From: Alkalihalobacterium chitinilyticum
GTDB taxonomy: Bacteria > Bacillota > Bacilli > Bacillales > Bacillaceae_F
NCBI RefSeq assembly: GCF_029028005.1
Contig: NZ_JAOTPO010000021.1
Location: 1 to 64,000, forward strand
Direction of reading: 5' to 3'
Length of the DNA: 64,000 bases
A program made the position numbers and the translations under genes. The notes under the pieces are model-generated. The model did no database searches. It had not been told where the DNA came from and saw nothing but the letters and a program-made list of their open reading frames with translations. Within the stretch, counting starts at the first letter, position 1. Each line of letters begins with the position of its first letter. Shown in pieces: positions 25,819-35,700 of the stretch.

Positions 25819-26889
25819 TTGTTTAACAAAATTTTAGGTAAAGATGAGAGCAAGAAGTTTACACTTGCAGCTACAGGCGATGTATTACTACATAATAGAC
25901 TTTATAATAAAGCAAAGCGAAAGCTGAAGGCTGGATATGACTTTAATCCTATGCTTGAAAATGTAAAGCCATTATTTGAACAAGGTGATATTAAAATTGT
26001 AAATCAGGAGTCAATTATAGCCGGTGAAGAAATAGGTTTATCTTCCTATCCAAAATTTAATAGTCCAGTTGAAATAGGTTATACATTAAAAGAGTTTGGT
26101 GTAGATATCGTAAACTTGGCAAACAATCATGTTTTAGATAAAGGTGAAAAAGGTATTCTTCGTACAATAGATAACTTAAATGAAATTGGTATGCCTTATG
26201 TTGGAGCATATAATTCGCAAAAAGATAAAGATACACTTCGTATTATCGAAAAGAACGGTCTTAGGGTTTGCTTTGTCTCATGTACGAAAAGGATGGCTGG
26301 TGTAAAAATTCCAGACGGAAAGTCTTATCTAGTAGATAGCTTTGAAAATGCAAATGTAAGAAAAATTAGTAAGCAGATACAAAATATAAAAAAGGAAAAT
26401 TTAGCGGATGTAATCGTACTATCAATCCATTATGGGAAAGAATATCACCTCTTCCCTACCAATGATCAAAGAGAAATATCTGCAACCCTATCAGATGCTG
26501 GAGCCGATGTAATAATTGGCCATCATCCTCATGTTCTTCAGCCTCCTGCCTATATTCTAAATTCAAGAGGAGTTAAGACGTTTACTGCATATTCTTTAGG
26601 TAACTTCTTCTCAGGTCAAAAAGGCTTATTTAGACAAATAGGGGCTTATTTAACGGTCGACATTGAAAAGAAAGATAAGAACTCTGTTGTAGAAGTAACA
26701 AATCCAAAAATGACATTAACATTTGTGGATAGTACAGATAAAGAGGATTACAAAATGCACCTATTAGAAGATATAGTTGCTCAAAGAGAGTATATAAAAA
26801 CTCATATGGGCGATTTTAAATCTGCTGAAGTTTACGAGGAGATTAAAGAACGGTTACGTACGTGGATTCCAGACATGGAAATCTCATAA
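25819..26889 (+). CDS. CapA/PgsA-like metallophosphatase-fold protein
   Basis: The 356-residue protein belongs to the PGA_cap (CapA) family, found in poly-gamma-glutamate capsule synthesis. The metal-site motifs are in order: AATGDVLLHNR near the N-terminus, VNQESI, NLANNHVLDKG, SIHYGKEY and IGHHPHVLQPP. Unlike CapA/PgsA of capsule operons I see no N-terminal membrane anchor, so it may be cytosolic. I chose the TTG at 25819, 8 bases after AAGGAG; a GTG at 25810 overlaps that site. It sits between two ATP-grasp paralogues, which supports a peptide polymer as the product of the locus. Its exact reaction is not established. Confidence 0.82.
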   Translation: MFNKILGKDESKKFTLAATGDVLLHNRLYNKAKRKLKAGYDFNPMLENVKPLFEQGDIKIVNQESIIAGEEIGLSSYPKFNSPVEIGYTLKEFGVDIVNLANNHVLDKGEKGILRTIDNLNEIGMPYVGAYNSQKDKDTLRIIEKNGLRVCFVSCTKRMAGVKIPDGKSYLVDSFENANVRKISKQIQNIKKENLADVIVLSIHYGKEYHLFPTNDQREISATLSDAGADVIIGHHPHVLQPPAYILNSRGVKTFTAYSLGNFFSGQKGLFRQIGAYLTVDIEKKDKNSVVEVTNPKMTLTFVDSTDKEDYKMHLLEDIVAQREYIKTHMGDFKSAEVYEEIKERLRTWIPDMEIS

Positions 26890-27003
26890 AATTATAAGCT
26901 AAATCATTAACCATTAGTTAAAAATATCCTATGAGGCACCAGCTTTAAATTAATGAGATAAAAGCGAAGTTAGTTTATAGAATGACTAAATTAGTTAACA
27001 AGA

Positions 27004-28638
27004 ATGGGGCGAAAAGGTTTGAACAGTACTGATGAAAGATATCTACCTCATCTTAGAGGTGCTCTTCCTAAATATGCTCACGGTTATATGTCAAGTGGTT
27101 ATAGTATTGCGTTAGAGGGCTGGAGAAGAGGCTTAGATTTAAAAATAAAAGTTAATTATCAGAGAAAAAAAGCGAAAGTAATAGAGTACGTACTAAGTAG
27201 TAAAGAAAAGTCTCATTATTTTCAAATTACAAGAGGAGATTTAGTCTCCAAAGAAGCTGTAAGAATTTGTGTAAATAAGGACCAAACAAAAGAATATTTA
27301 ATTAAAGCAGGCGTTGAAGCTCCCAAAGGAGGGGTGTTTGAAGACAATTCAACTGACGAGGAAATTCTACAATACTCTAAAGAATTGGGTTATCCATTAG
27401 TATTGAAGCCAACAGATGGTACGGGAGGAAAAGGGGTAATTGCTAACATTAAAGATGATCAAGAAATGTTGCAAGCAATTACTTATGTCCGTGGTAAACT
27501 AGGTTTTAAAAGAGTGATTGTAGAGCAATTTTTTGCGGGAGAAGATCATCGCCTTTATGTTGTCGGAGATGAAGTTGTAGGTGTTTTTAAACGAGATCCT
27601 GCGAGTGTAACAGGTAATGGTAAAGATACCATTGAGGAACTATTGAAAAAGAAGAACGAAGATCGGATGAAAATTCCTTCACTCCAAAATAAGCCTATTA
27701 TTGTCAATACAGAAACACATGAATTGCTAGGGCGACTTGGTTATACCATGCAATCTATACCGAAGCAAGATGAAGTGGTTTTTCTAAAAACCAAGAGCAA
27801 TGTATCGTCAGGCGGAGAAGCAGTTGATGTTACAGATGACATTTCTGAAGAAATGAAAAAAATTGCAGTGGCTGCTACAAAAGCAATTCCTACCCTTTGC
27901 CAAGCTGGGGTAGATATGATTATTGATAAAGAAACAAATACTGGGGTAGTACTTGAAATAAATTCAAGGGCACATATTAGAACGCATTTATTCCCATCTT
28001 ATGGGAAGGCAAGAGATGTTCCTTCGGCAATAATTGACTATTACTTCCCTGAAACAAAGGGGTATGATCGGGAAAATGCCTCGAAAATGTATTTTGACTT
28101 TGATCATGTATATAAGTCATTTTTAAAGGGCGCTACTGGATATATCGAGATCCCAAGTATTCCAACTAAAATTGAATTGAAACGTTTTTTATTTACGGCA
28201 AATAAATTTCCAGAAGATCTAGAAGAATGGATTCAGACTAATGCAGTAAAGTATAATCAGAGTGGATTTATAAAGAAATTAAGTCAAAGTAAGTTCTCTT
28301 TAATTCTTGGCGGTAATCAGAGTGAAATGGATGAATTTCTTACACTATTAGAAAGAAAGATAACCCGATCCAAAAATGACGTTGATGTCGAAATAAAAAT
28401 GAGAACTACACCTGTAATGCAAGGGTTTTATGTTGAAGAAGCAAAAGAGAGTAGTCAGAAATCAAAACAAAATTCTTCAATAATAAAGAAAAGTAAAGAC
28501 GCAATTAAACAAAACGAAAAGTTAAAAACCGAGAATAAGAAGCTAAGAAAAAAACAAGAACAACTTGTTTATAGTACGTCATGGAAAGTAACCAAACCAT
28601 TAAGAGCAATTTCTAGACTGTTTAAACAAAAGTCATAA
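27004..28638 (+). CDS. ATP-grasp ligase with highly degenerate acylphosphatase domain, paralogue 5
   Basis: The 544-residue product is the most diverged of the five. It keeps LEGWRRGLDLK, ITRGDLVSKEAVRI, the ATP loop YPLVLKPTDGTGGKGV and a metal loop changed to LEINSRAHIR. The C-terminal domain aligns with acylphosphatase only by position: the catalytic Arg is Glu (FPEDLEEW) and the Asn is Lys (GFIKKL). The tail YSTSWKVTKPLRA is conserved after a coiled coil. The start at ATG 27004 has a poor ribosome site; a TTG at 27019 is possible. It is the last gene of the core operon, before a shared terminator. Confidence 0.73.
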   Translation: MGRKGLNSTDERYLPHLRGALPKYAHGYMSSGYSIALEGWRRGLDLKIKVNYQRKKAKVIEYVLSSKEKSHYFQITRGDLVSKEAVRICVNKDQTKEYLIKAGVEAPKGGVFEDNSTDEEILQYSKELGYPLVLKPTDGTGGKGVIANIKDDQEMLQAITYVRGKLGFKRVIVEQFFAGEDHRLYVVGDEVVGVFKRDPASVTGNGKDTIEELLKKKNEDRMKIPSLQNKPIIVNTETHELLGRLGYTMQSIPKQDEVVFLKTKSNVSSGGEAVDVTDDISEEMKKIAVAATKAIPTLCQAGVDMIIDKETNTGVVLEINSRAHIRTHLFPSYGKARDVPSAIIDYYFPETKGYDRENASKMYFDFDHVYKSFLKGATGYIEIPSIPTKIELKRFLFTANKFPEDLEEWIQTNAVKYNQSGFIKKLSQSKFSLILGGNQSEMDEFLTLLERKITRSKNDVDVEIKMRTTPVMQGFYVEEAKESSQKSKQNSSIIKKSKDAIKQNEKLKTENKKLRKKQEQLVYSTSWKVTKPLRAISRLFKQKS

Positions 28639-28661
28639 TTTCTCTTGAAACCTAGCTGAAT

Positions 28662-28707
28662 ACAAAAACAAAACCAGGTTAACAAGGTACCCTGGTTTTG
28701 TTTTTTG
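28662..28707. terminator. Bidirectional terminator between convergent genes
   Basis: ACAAAACCAGG and CCTGGTTTTGT form a strong stem with an A-run on one side and a T-run on the other. It serves the core operon on the plus strand and overlaps the last codons of the convergent ATP-grasp gene. Confidence 0.8.
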
Positions 28708-29707
28708 AAATTTCATTAAAAATATATTTATAGTAATCTGACCGTAACATTGCAACTTCACCTAATACGGTCTTATAGCCTGGAGCATTATTGGTTTCGA
28801 ATAGATAGATGCTTCCATTATCTCTATCAATACCTAAATCTAGTGCCAATGATGTTAGGTTGACATCAAATAGCTTTTCTAGTTTATAAGGAAAAGATAT
28901 GCCAATACCTTCAATTGAATTTTTTATGGCTTCCCAATTGTCACCAAAGTTAGCTTTTAAAAACGGATCTAATTCGCTAATGCCGCCACCTTGACTTATG
29001 TTTGAAACTACTTTCTGGCCAATACCAATTCTAATAAAGTATTTTGCTACTTCCCATTCCCCCTTTCCATTTTTTTCAAGTCGTACCCGACAATCAAAGG
29101 GGTCATCGTAGCTGTTTCTAGAGTTTATACATTTTTGGAGTATATAACCACTATCCTTCAATTTTTTCTCAAAAAATTCTTGTAATTCTATTGTATTAAG
29201 TTGGTTTTCGCTTTTTTCAAAACCTAAACTATATGTGTCATTATCTATGGAAGATAAAATATAAATTCCTTGGCCCTTATGACCATTTCGGGGTTTCATA
29301 ACAATTTTGTTATACTTTACTAAGAAATCAATAAAGTTACTAAATGTCGAAACCTTATCCGTAGGGATAATGATTTTAGAAAATTGACCATCTCTAACGA
29401 TTTTTTCATTTATGACATCTTTTGAACCAAGCTTACCAGTAGAAAGCGTACTATTTTCTTGTAGGAAACGTATTTCGTCTTTGTGTTTAAAACAATATCT
29501 TGAAACATCAATAAACATAGGTACAGGTACTTCTTTTTTAATCCACTTATCATCTACAAGAATCTTTCCTTTGATAACCTTCCGTTCAATATCAATATTT
29601 GAGGCATTAAAATATACCAATTCTATACCGTTATACTTAGATAACTTAGCTAAAAGCTTTGTTAATTGTGGTGGGTTACGGAAATTTCTCATAAATCCTA
29701 CAATCAT
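28679..29707 (-). CDS. YheC/YheD-like ATP-grasp protein
   Basis: The 342-residue protein matches the YheC/YheD ATP-grasp family (spore-coat-associated proteins in Bacillus). It has an N-terminal MIVGFMRNFRNPPQL, the ATP-binding KIVMKPRNGHKGQGIYIL, the RVRLEKNGKGEWEV strand, and LALDLGIDRDNGSIYLFETNNAPGY with the metal-binding Asp/Glu/Asn. The start is the ATG at 29707, preceded by TAGGAG at a spacing of 8; an upstream in-frame ATG at 29758 has no ribosome site. It is transcribed against the core operon. Its substrate is unknown. Its presence adds a further, distantly related ATP-grasp fold to the locus, but a link to the polymer is only suggested by position. Confidence 0.8.
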   Translation of the reverse strand: MIVGFMRNFRNPPQLTKLLAKLSKYNGIELVYFNASNIDIERKVIKGKILVDDKWIKKEVPVPMFIDVSRYCFKHKDEIRFLQENSTLSTGKLGSKDVINEKIVRDGQFSKIIIPTDKVSTFSNFIDFLVKYNKIVMKPRNGHKGQGIYILSSIDNDTYSLGFEKSENQLNTIELQEFFEKKLKDSGYILQKCINSRNSYDDPFDCRVRLEKNGKGEWEVAKYFIRIGIGQKVVSNISQGGGISELDPFLKANFGDNWEAIKNSIEGIGISFPYKLEKLFDVNLTSLALDLGIDRDNGSIYLFETNNAPGYKTVLGEVAMLRSDYYKYIFNEISKNKTRVPC

Positions 29708-29740
29708 ATTAACAACTCCTAAAGAATTACTTAACACAGA

Positions 29741-29786
29741 CACTTGATATATTAACACTAATTCACTTGATATATTAACACTAATA
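29741..29786. repeat. Perfect 23-bp tandem duplication in a promoter region
   Basis: CACTTGATATATTAACACTAA plus two bases occurs twice in direct succession (29741-29763 and 29764-29786); the copies differ only in the last base. It lies in the divergent region between the YheC/D-like gene and the amidase gene and could hold a duplicated operator. Confidence 0.9.
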
Positions 29787-29938
29787 ATTAATGATTAATA
29801 GTCTTCGATAGTTGCTTGTTCTTTGGTATTTATTTCAGTATTACAAAATAATGTACAATATTGAAATTATAAGAATTATAGTCGATACTAATAAGGTGTT
29901 CATTTGTAAATTTCTAACACTAGGGAGGTGAAACTAAA

Positions 29939-32536
29939 GTGAAAATTAGAAAGTCTATCAATATATTATTAATTATATTAATCTCTCTGTTCCACTTTAG
30001 TCCGCTATCAGTTCAAGCAACAGAAAAAGAAACAGTCAATATTCAATCACAGCAAGATCAAAATGATATTAAGCAAATTGTTGAGATTGAGGAAACAAAT
30101 ACCGACGAAGAAGCACTAACTGAAGTAATCGAATCAGAAGATTTATCTAGTGAAAAAAGCTCAATCGAAGAGGAGCAAGAGCTTGAAAATCAACCAGCAA
30201 TAGAAGAACTGGAGAATTCTAACATTAATGGTGACACTAGTGATGAAAGTAGTGAAACACAATTAACTGGAACAGAGGATAATAACATTACTAACTTATC
30301 CGTTCAGACGGTAGATATTCTCCAAGTGGGAGACGTCGATGAGCGGGTCATTGAGTTAAAAAACAAATTAATACGTCTTGGTTTTGGTGGGATGAATGTA
30401 AATGCAACCTATGGTTCGTTTACAGCTCAACGCGTCAGTGAATTTCAAGCCTATTATGGTTTGCCAGCAAATGGAATTACAGATGAGGCGACTTTTTCAA
30501 AACTGGATGAAATTTTAGCAACCCCATTCCAAGAGGGGGTAAGGCATGAAGATACGATCGAGTTAAAAGAAAAGCTTATCACACTTGGATATGGTGGAAT
30601 GAACGTTAATGACATGTATGGGTCGTTTACGGCATTACGTGTAAGCCAATTTCAATCAGATTATGGATTAAAAGCCCACGGTATAGCGGATGAAATAACG
30701 CTGACGAAACTAGATGAACTTTTCACGGTTTCAAATTTGTCGCTTCAAGTCGGAGATGTAAATGATAGAGTAATAGACTTAAAGATTAAGCTAATTCGTT
30801 TAGACTTTGGAGGAATGAATGTAAATGCAACTTATGGTTCCTTTACAGCCCAGCGTGTAAGTCAGTTCCAAGCCTACTATGGACTTCCATCTACAGGTAT
30901 AGCGGATGAAGCCACCTTTTCAAAACTAGATGAAATTTTAGCAACTCCGTTTCAAGACGGTGTAAGACATCCAGACACGATTGAGTTAAAGAAAAAGCTA
31001 AATTGGTTAGGTTACGGTGGAATGAATTTGAACGACATGTACGGCTCATTCACCGCACAGCGTGTAAGCCAGTTTCAATCCGCTCATGGATTAAAAGCTC
31101 ACGGTATTGCAGATGGGAAAACACTTGAGAAAATGGATACAGTTCTCTCTACCTCATTTCAAGTAGGAGGTAACCATAACAGTGTTATTGAGTTCAAAAG
31201 AAATCTAACACGTTTAGGCTTTGGAGGAATGAACTTAAATAGTGTCTATGGTTCATATACCGCCCAACGAGTAAGAGAACTCCAGTCCTATTACGGGTTG
31301 AAGGTAACTGGTAAAGGTGATATTGCAACATTAACAAAAGTTGAAACCATACTTTCTACACCATTGCAGGAAGGTAAACGCCATAACGATACAATACAGT
31401 TAAAGGAAAACCTGACTAGATTAGGTTTTGGAGGAATGAACCTCAACACCTCATATGGCTCATTTACGGCCCAACGTGTAAGTCAATTTCAGTCGTATTA
31501 TGGACTAAGGGTGAACGGTATAGCCGATGATCGTACACTGGAAAAAATCAATCAAATTCTTTCAAGTCCATTTCGTGAAGGTGTGAGCCACCAAGATACG
31601 ATAAAGCTAAAAGAAAACCTGAGTCGTTTGGGCTTTGGAGGCATGAATCTCAATACAGCATATGGCTCGTTTACGGCCCAACGAGTAAGAGAGTTTCAGT
31701 CCTACTACGGACTCGTAGTAAATGGTATAGCCGATGATCGCACTCTAGGAAAAATAAATGAGATTCTTAACAGCCCGTTCCAGCAAGGAGTCAAACATAA
31801 AGATACGATTAAGTTAAAAGAAAACTTAACAGTGTTAGGCTATGGTGGAATGAGTCTTAATGAAACTTACGGATCATTTACAGCCCAGCGAGTAAGAGAA
31901 TTTCAGGCTGACAACGGGTTAAGGGTAAATGGTATTGCGGATGAAGTCACGTTAGCAAGGATTAGTTATGAAATAAAAAACCGAGTCGTTCGTATCATTT
32001 TAGACCCTGGACATGGCGGGCGTGATTCAGGTGCGATATCAAACGGACTACGTGAAAGTGATGTTGTGCTAGACGTAGCATTAAGAGCTGCCGAGGTGTT
32101 AAGAACCCAGTACGTAGGAGTTGAAGTCCAGCTAACAAGGACAAATGATACATTCGTTGCACTAGAAGACCGAGCGATTATGGCGAATAAATGGAAAGCG
32201 AATTACTTCGTTAGTCTACATATGAATGCTCTTAATGGAAGTGCTAATGGATTTGAGACTTATATCCATAATGGTATTGTTTCAAATGAGACAATTCAAA
32301 GACAACGAGATATTCACAACTTTTTAATTAATCGAATTGGTATAAGAGATAGAGGAATGAGAACAGCTGATTTTAGCGTTCTTCGAAACACGAATATGCC
32401 ATCTATATTAATAGAATATATGTTTATTGATAACCCTACTGAAAATCGTAAACTACAAGATCCAAATTATCGAAGATGGTTAGGTCAAATCACAGCAGAA
32501 GCTATAGCACAATCTTTTAATTTAAAAAAGAGGTAA
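29939..32536 (+). CDS. Secreted N-acetylmuramoyl-L-alanine amidase with eight wall-binding repeats
   Basis: The 865-residue exported hydrolase should cut the bond between MurNAc and L-Ala. It has a signal peptide (1-27), a Glu/Asp-rich region (28-125), eight PG_binding_1-like repeats of about 69 residues (128-680) with the core GFGGMNVNATYGSFTAQRV, and a C-terminal Amidase_3 domain (682-865). Its Zn ligands and catalytic residues are all visible: His692 in DPGHGG, Glu706 in LRESD, His761 in SLHMNA and Glu826 in LIEYMF. The GTG start has GGGAGGTGA at a spacing of 8. The repeats alternate in type and recur in the two following exported enzymes, which points to a shared wall ligand. Confidence 0.92.
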   Translation: MKIRKSINILLIILISLFHFSPLSVQATEKETVNIQSQQDQNDIKQIVEIEETNTDEEALTEVIESEDLSSEKSSIEEEQELENQPAIEELENSNINGDTSDESSETQLTGTEDNNITNLSVQTVDILQVGDVDERVIELKNKLIRLGFGGMNVNATYGSFTAQRVSEFQAYYGLPANGITDEATFSKLDEILATPFQEGVRHEDTIELKEKLITLGYGGMNVNDMYGSFTALRVSQFQSDYGLKAHGIADEITLTKLDELFTVSNLSLQVGDVNDRVIDLKIKLIRLDFGGMNVNATYGSFTAQRVSQFQAYYGLPSTGIADEATFSKLDEILATPFQDGVRHPDTIELKKKLNWLGYGGMNLNDMYGSFTAQRVSQFQSAHGLKAHGIADGKTLEKMDTVLSTSFQVGGNHNSVIEFKRNLTRLGFGGMNLNSVYGSYTAQRVRELQSYYGLKVTGKGDIATLTKVETILSTPLQEGKRHNDTIQLKENLTRLGFGGMNLNTSYGSFTAQRVSQFQSYYGLRVNGIADDRTLEKINQILSSPFREGVSHQDTIKLKENLSRLGFGGMNLNTAYGSFTAQRVREFQSYYGLVVNGIADDRTLGKINEILNSPFQQGVKHKDTIKLKENLTVLGYGGMSLNETYGSFTAQRVREFQADNGLRVNGIADEVTLARISYEIKNRVVRIILDPGHGGRDSGAISNGLRESDVVLDVALRAAEVLRTQYVGVEVQLTRTNDTFVALEDRAIMANKWKANYFVSLHMNALNGSANGFETYIHNGIVSNETIQRQRDIHNFLINRIGIRDRGMRTADFSVLRNTNMPSILIEYMFIDNPTENRKLQDPNYRRWLGQITAEAIAQSFNLKKR

Positions 32537-32550
32537 ATAGACTAATTTCA

Positions 32551-32589
32551 AGAGGGGTGAACTTTCGTAGGTTCATCTCTCTTTTTTTA
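32551..32589 (+). terminator. Terminator after the amidase gene
   Basis: AGAGGGGTGAAC pairs with GTTCATCTCTCT (with G-T pairs) around a 7-base loop and runs into seven T. Confidence 0.8.
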
Positions 32590-32717
32590 AAACCACAACT
32601 TATGACAAAAATATACAAACTAATAAAAAACCAAATAAAAACTATTGAAATTAATGTCGATATAAATCATACTAAATGAAGTATTCTTTAAAACTAGCAC
32701 GGGAGGTAAATATATAA

Positions 32718-35700
32718 GTGATAAGTAAAAAGTCAAAAATATTATTAGTAGGTACTATAGTTATATTTTCTCCTTCATTCAGCTATGGTCAGTTTACGGT
32801 TGAAGCACTGGAAGATAGTAAAAAAGTAGTAGAGGATATAACAGAAGCAGGCTCAGAAGAACAAGGTTTGACTGGTAATGAAGAAGCTACAAGCACCGAA
32901 GAATTAACTGAAGAAAATGTTATACTACTAGAATTTAATGAAGAACAACAAGATGATATAAAACACCTAGAAGATACTAATCAATCTAGTAATATAGAAA
33001 CAAAAAGTAGTGAGCAACAAATAGAAAAGGTTGAGGAAGAAGAGCCTCAACAAGTTGAAGCCTTAACTATTGAAACCGATCCTACTCTTAAAGAAGGGGT
33101 CGTACATGAAAGTGTTATAGAGTTAAAAGAAAAACTAACACGTCTAGGATTCGGCGGAATGAACATTAACGAAGTATACGGCTCATTCACAGCGCAACGA
33201 GTAAGTGAGTTTCAAGCTTATTATGGCCTAACCGCAGATGGAATAGCAGGAGAAAGTACGTTAGAAAAACTAGACGAAATCTTATCCAGTCCATTGCAAG
33301 AAGGGGTAAGACACCCTGATACGATAGAATTAAAAGAGAAGCTTGGTACATTAGGCTACGGTGGAATGAACATCAATGACATGTATGGTTCATTTACAGC
33401 TCTACGTGTTAGTCAGTTCCAAGCAGATCATGGATTAAAAGATCACGGGATCGTATGCGATGTAACTTTAGATAAAATAGAAGAGCTTCTTACAAGTGTA
33501 AGTCAATCAGGATTTGAAGAAGGAGTCGTAGATGATAGTGTCATAGAATTGAAGCAAAAACTAACGCGATTAGGCTTCGGCGGCATGAACATCAACGAAG
33601 TATATGGCTCATTCACAGTGCAACGAGTAAGTGAGTTTCAAGCCTATTATGGCCTAACTTCAGATGGAATCGCAGGAGAACGTACCCTGGAAAAACTAGA
33701 CCAAATTTTATCAAGCCCATTCCAAGAAGGAATAAGACACCCAGATACGATTGAGTTAAAAGAAAAGCTAGGTAGATTAGGTTATGGCGGAATGAATGTA
33801 AATGACATGTATGGTTCATTTACTGCATTACGTGTTAGTCAATTCCAGGCAGATCATGGATTAAAGGCACATGGGATCGCGTGTGAAGTGACTTTAGATA
33901 AAATAGAAGAGCTCCTTGCAAGTGTGAGTCAATCAGGACTAGAAGTAGGAGTCGTAGATGACAGTGTCATAGAATTGAAACAAAAGTTAACACGTCTAGG
34001 CTTCGGTGGAATGAATATAAACGCAGTTTATGGCTCATTCACAGCGCAACGAGTAAGTGAGTTTCAAGCCTATTATGGTTTACCGGCAACTGGAGTAGCA
34101 GATGAACGCACTTTTGAGAAGCTTGATGAAATCTTATCAACGCCATTCCAAGAAGGAGTTCGACACGCAGATACAATCGAACTAAAGAAGATGCTTACTA
34201 TCCTAGGTTATGGTGGAATGAACCTAAATGATATGTATGGTTCATTTACAGCCCTACGAGTAAGTCAATTCCAATCAGCTCAGGGTTTAAGAGCACATGG
34301 AATTGCTGATGAAAAAACTCTAGCAAAAATGGATGAAGCAATATCAAACATTTTTAGAGTGGGTAGTACACACGATAGTGTCATTCAGCTTAAAAAAGAT
34401 ATGACTCGATTAGGCTTTGGTGGAATGAATATAAACGGAGTATATGGTTCATTTACAGCGCAAAGAGTAGGTCAACTACAAGCTTACTACGGATTACCTT
34501 CAACAGGTAAAGCAGACAAAGCAACTCTAAGAAAAATTGGTGAAATTCTATCAAGTCCTTTTCAAGTCGGAGTCAGTCACGTAGGAACGATTGATTTAAA
34601 AGAAAAGCTAACTAGACTCGATTTTGGAAATATGAACATCAATGAAGTGTATGGATCATTCACAGCGCAACGAGTCAGACAATTTCAAGCTTATTATGGA
34701 TTAGTGGTCAATGGAATTGCTGATGAGCGTACACTTGCCAAGTTGGATGAAATCTTATCAAGTCCTTTCCAAGAAGGAAGGGAACATAATGATGTAATCC
34801 AATTGAAGGAAAACTTAACGACGCTGGGCTACGGAAACATGAATATTAATCCAGTCTATGGTTCGTTTACAGCGCAACGTGTTAGAGAATTCCAAGCAGA
34901 TCATGGATTAAGAGTTCATGGAATTGCCGATGAAGTTACATTAGCAAAAATTGATGAACAACTAGAGCAGTTAGCAGCCGCTAAGGAAGTCATCACGTTT
35001 ACTCAATATAATCTAACGCTTACTGAAGCAGCAAATAGACAGTTGCAGCTAAATCCACCACCACAAACCGACATGTACCGTAATGCGCCAGCCTTCATTC
35101 ACAGCAGTCACGTCGATGTTGTGGAGAGTGGGGTAATTACTGGTACTAGTGTAAATCTACGTACAACTCCTAGACTTGGAAGTAGTACAAATGTGGCAAC
35201 AACAGTAAGCCAAGGAACAACGTTTACTATCAATGGTACAGTGACAGGCGATCCACATAATGGTAGTACAACATGGTACGAGATTAACTATGGTGGCAAC
35301 ACGTTATATGTCCACAGCTCTCTAGCTAGCAATTCGCAAGTGGCAATTGTAAGAAATAATGCGGTTGTAAGAGAATCAGCTAATACGTCTAGTCATATTT
35401 TTGGGGCTAGATCTCAACAGAACATAAGACAAAATGCTCAATATGTAGTTAACAGACAACTTACAGGTTCTTCATTAGACGGAAGTAACGTTTGGTATGA
35501 AATCAGTTTTGGACCATGGAGAAGTGCGAAGACTGGAGACTTTACACCATTCTTAGACCCTTCCAATAACGATAAATTCCAGCACTTAGTATTAGATAAG
35601 AGTGTAGGGGTAACAGCAGCACAATTAAACAATGTTCTTTCAGGAAGAGGAGTCTTCCACGGCAGGGGACAAGCGTTTATTGATGCAGGAAGAACACATT

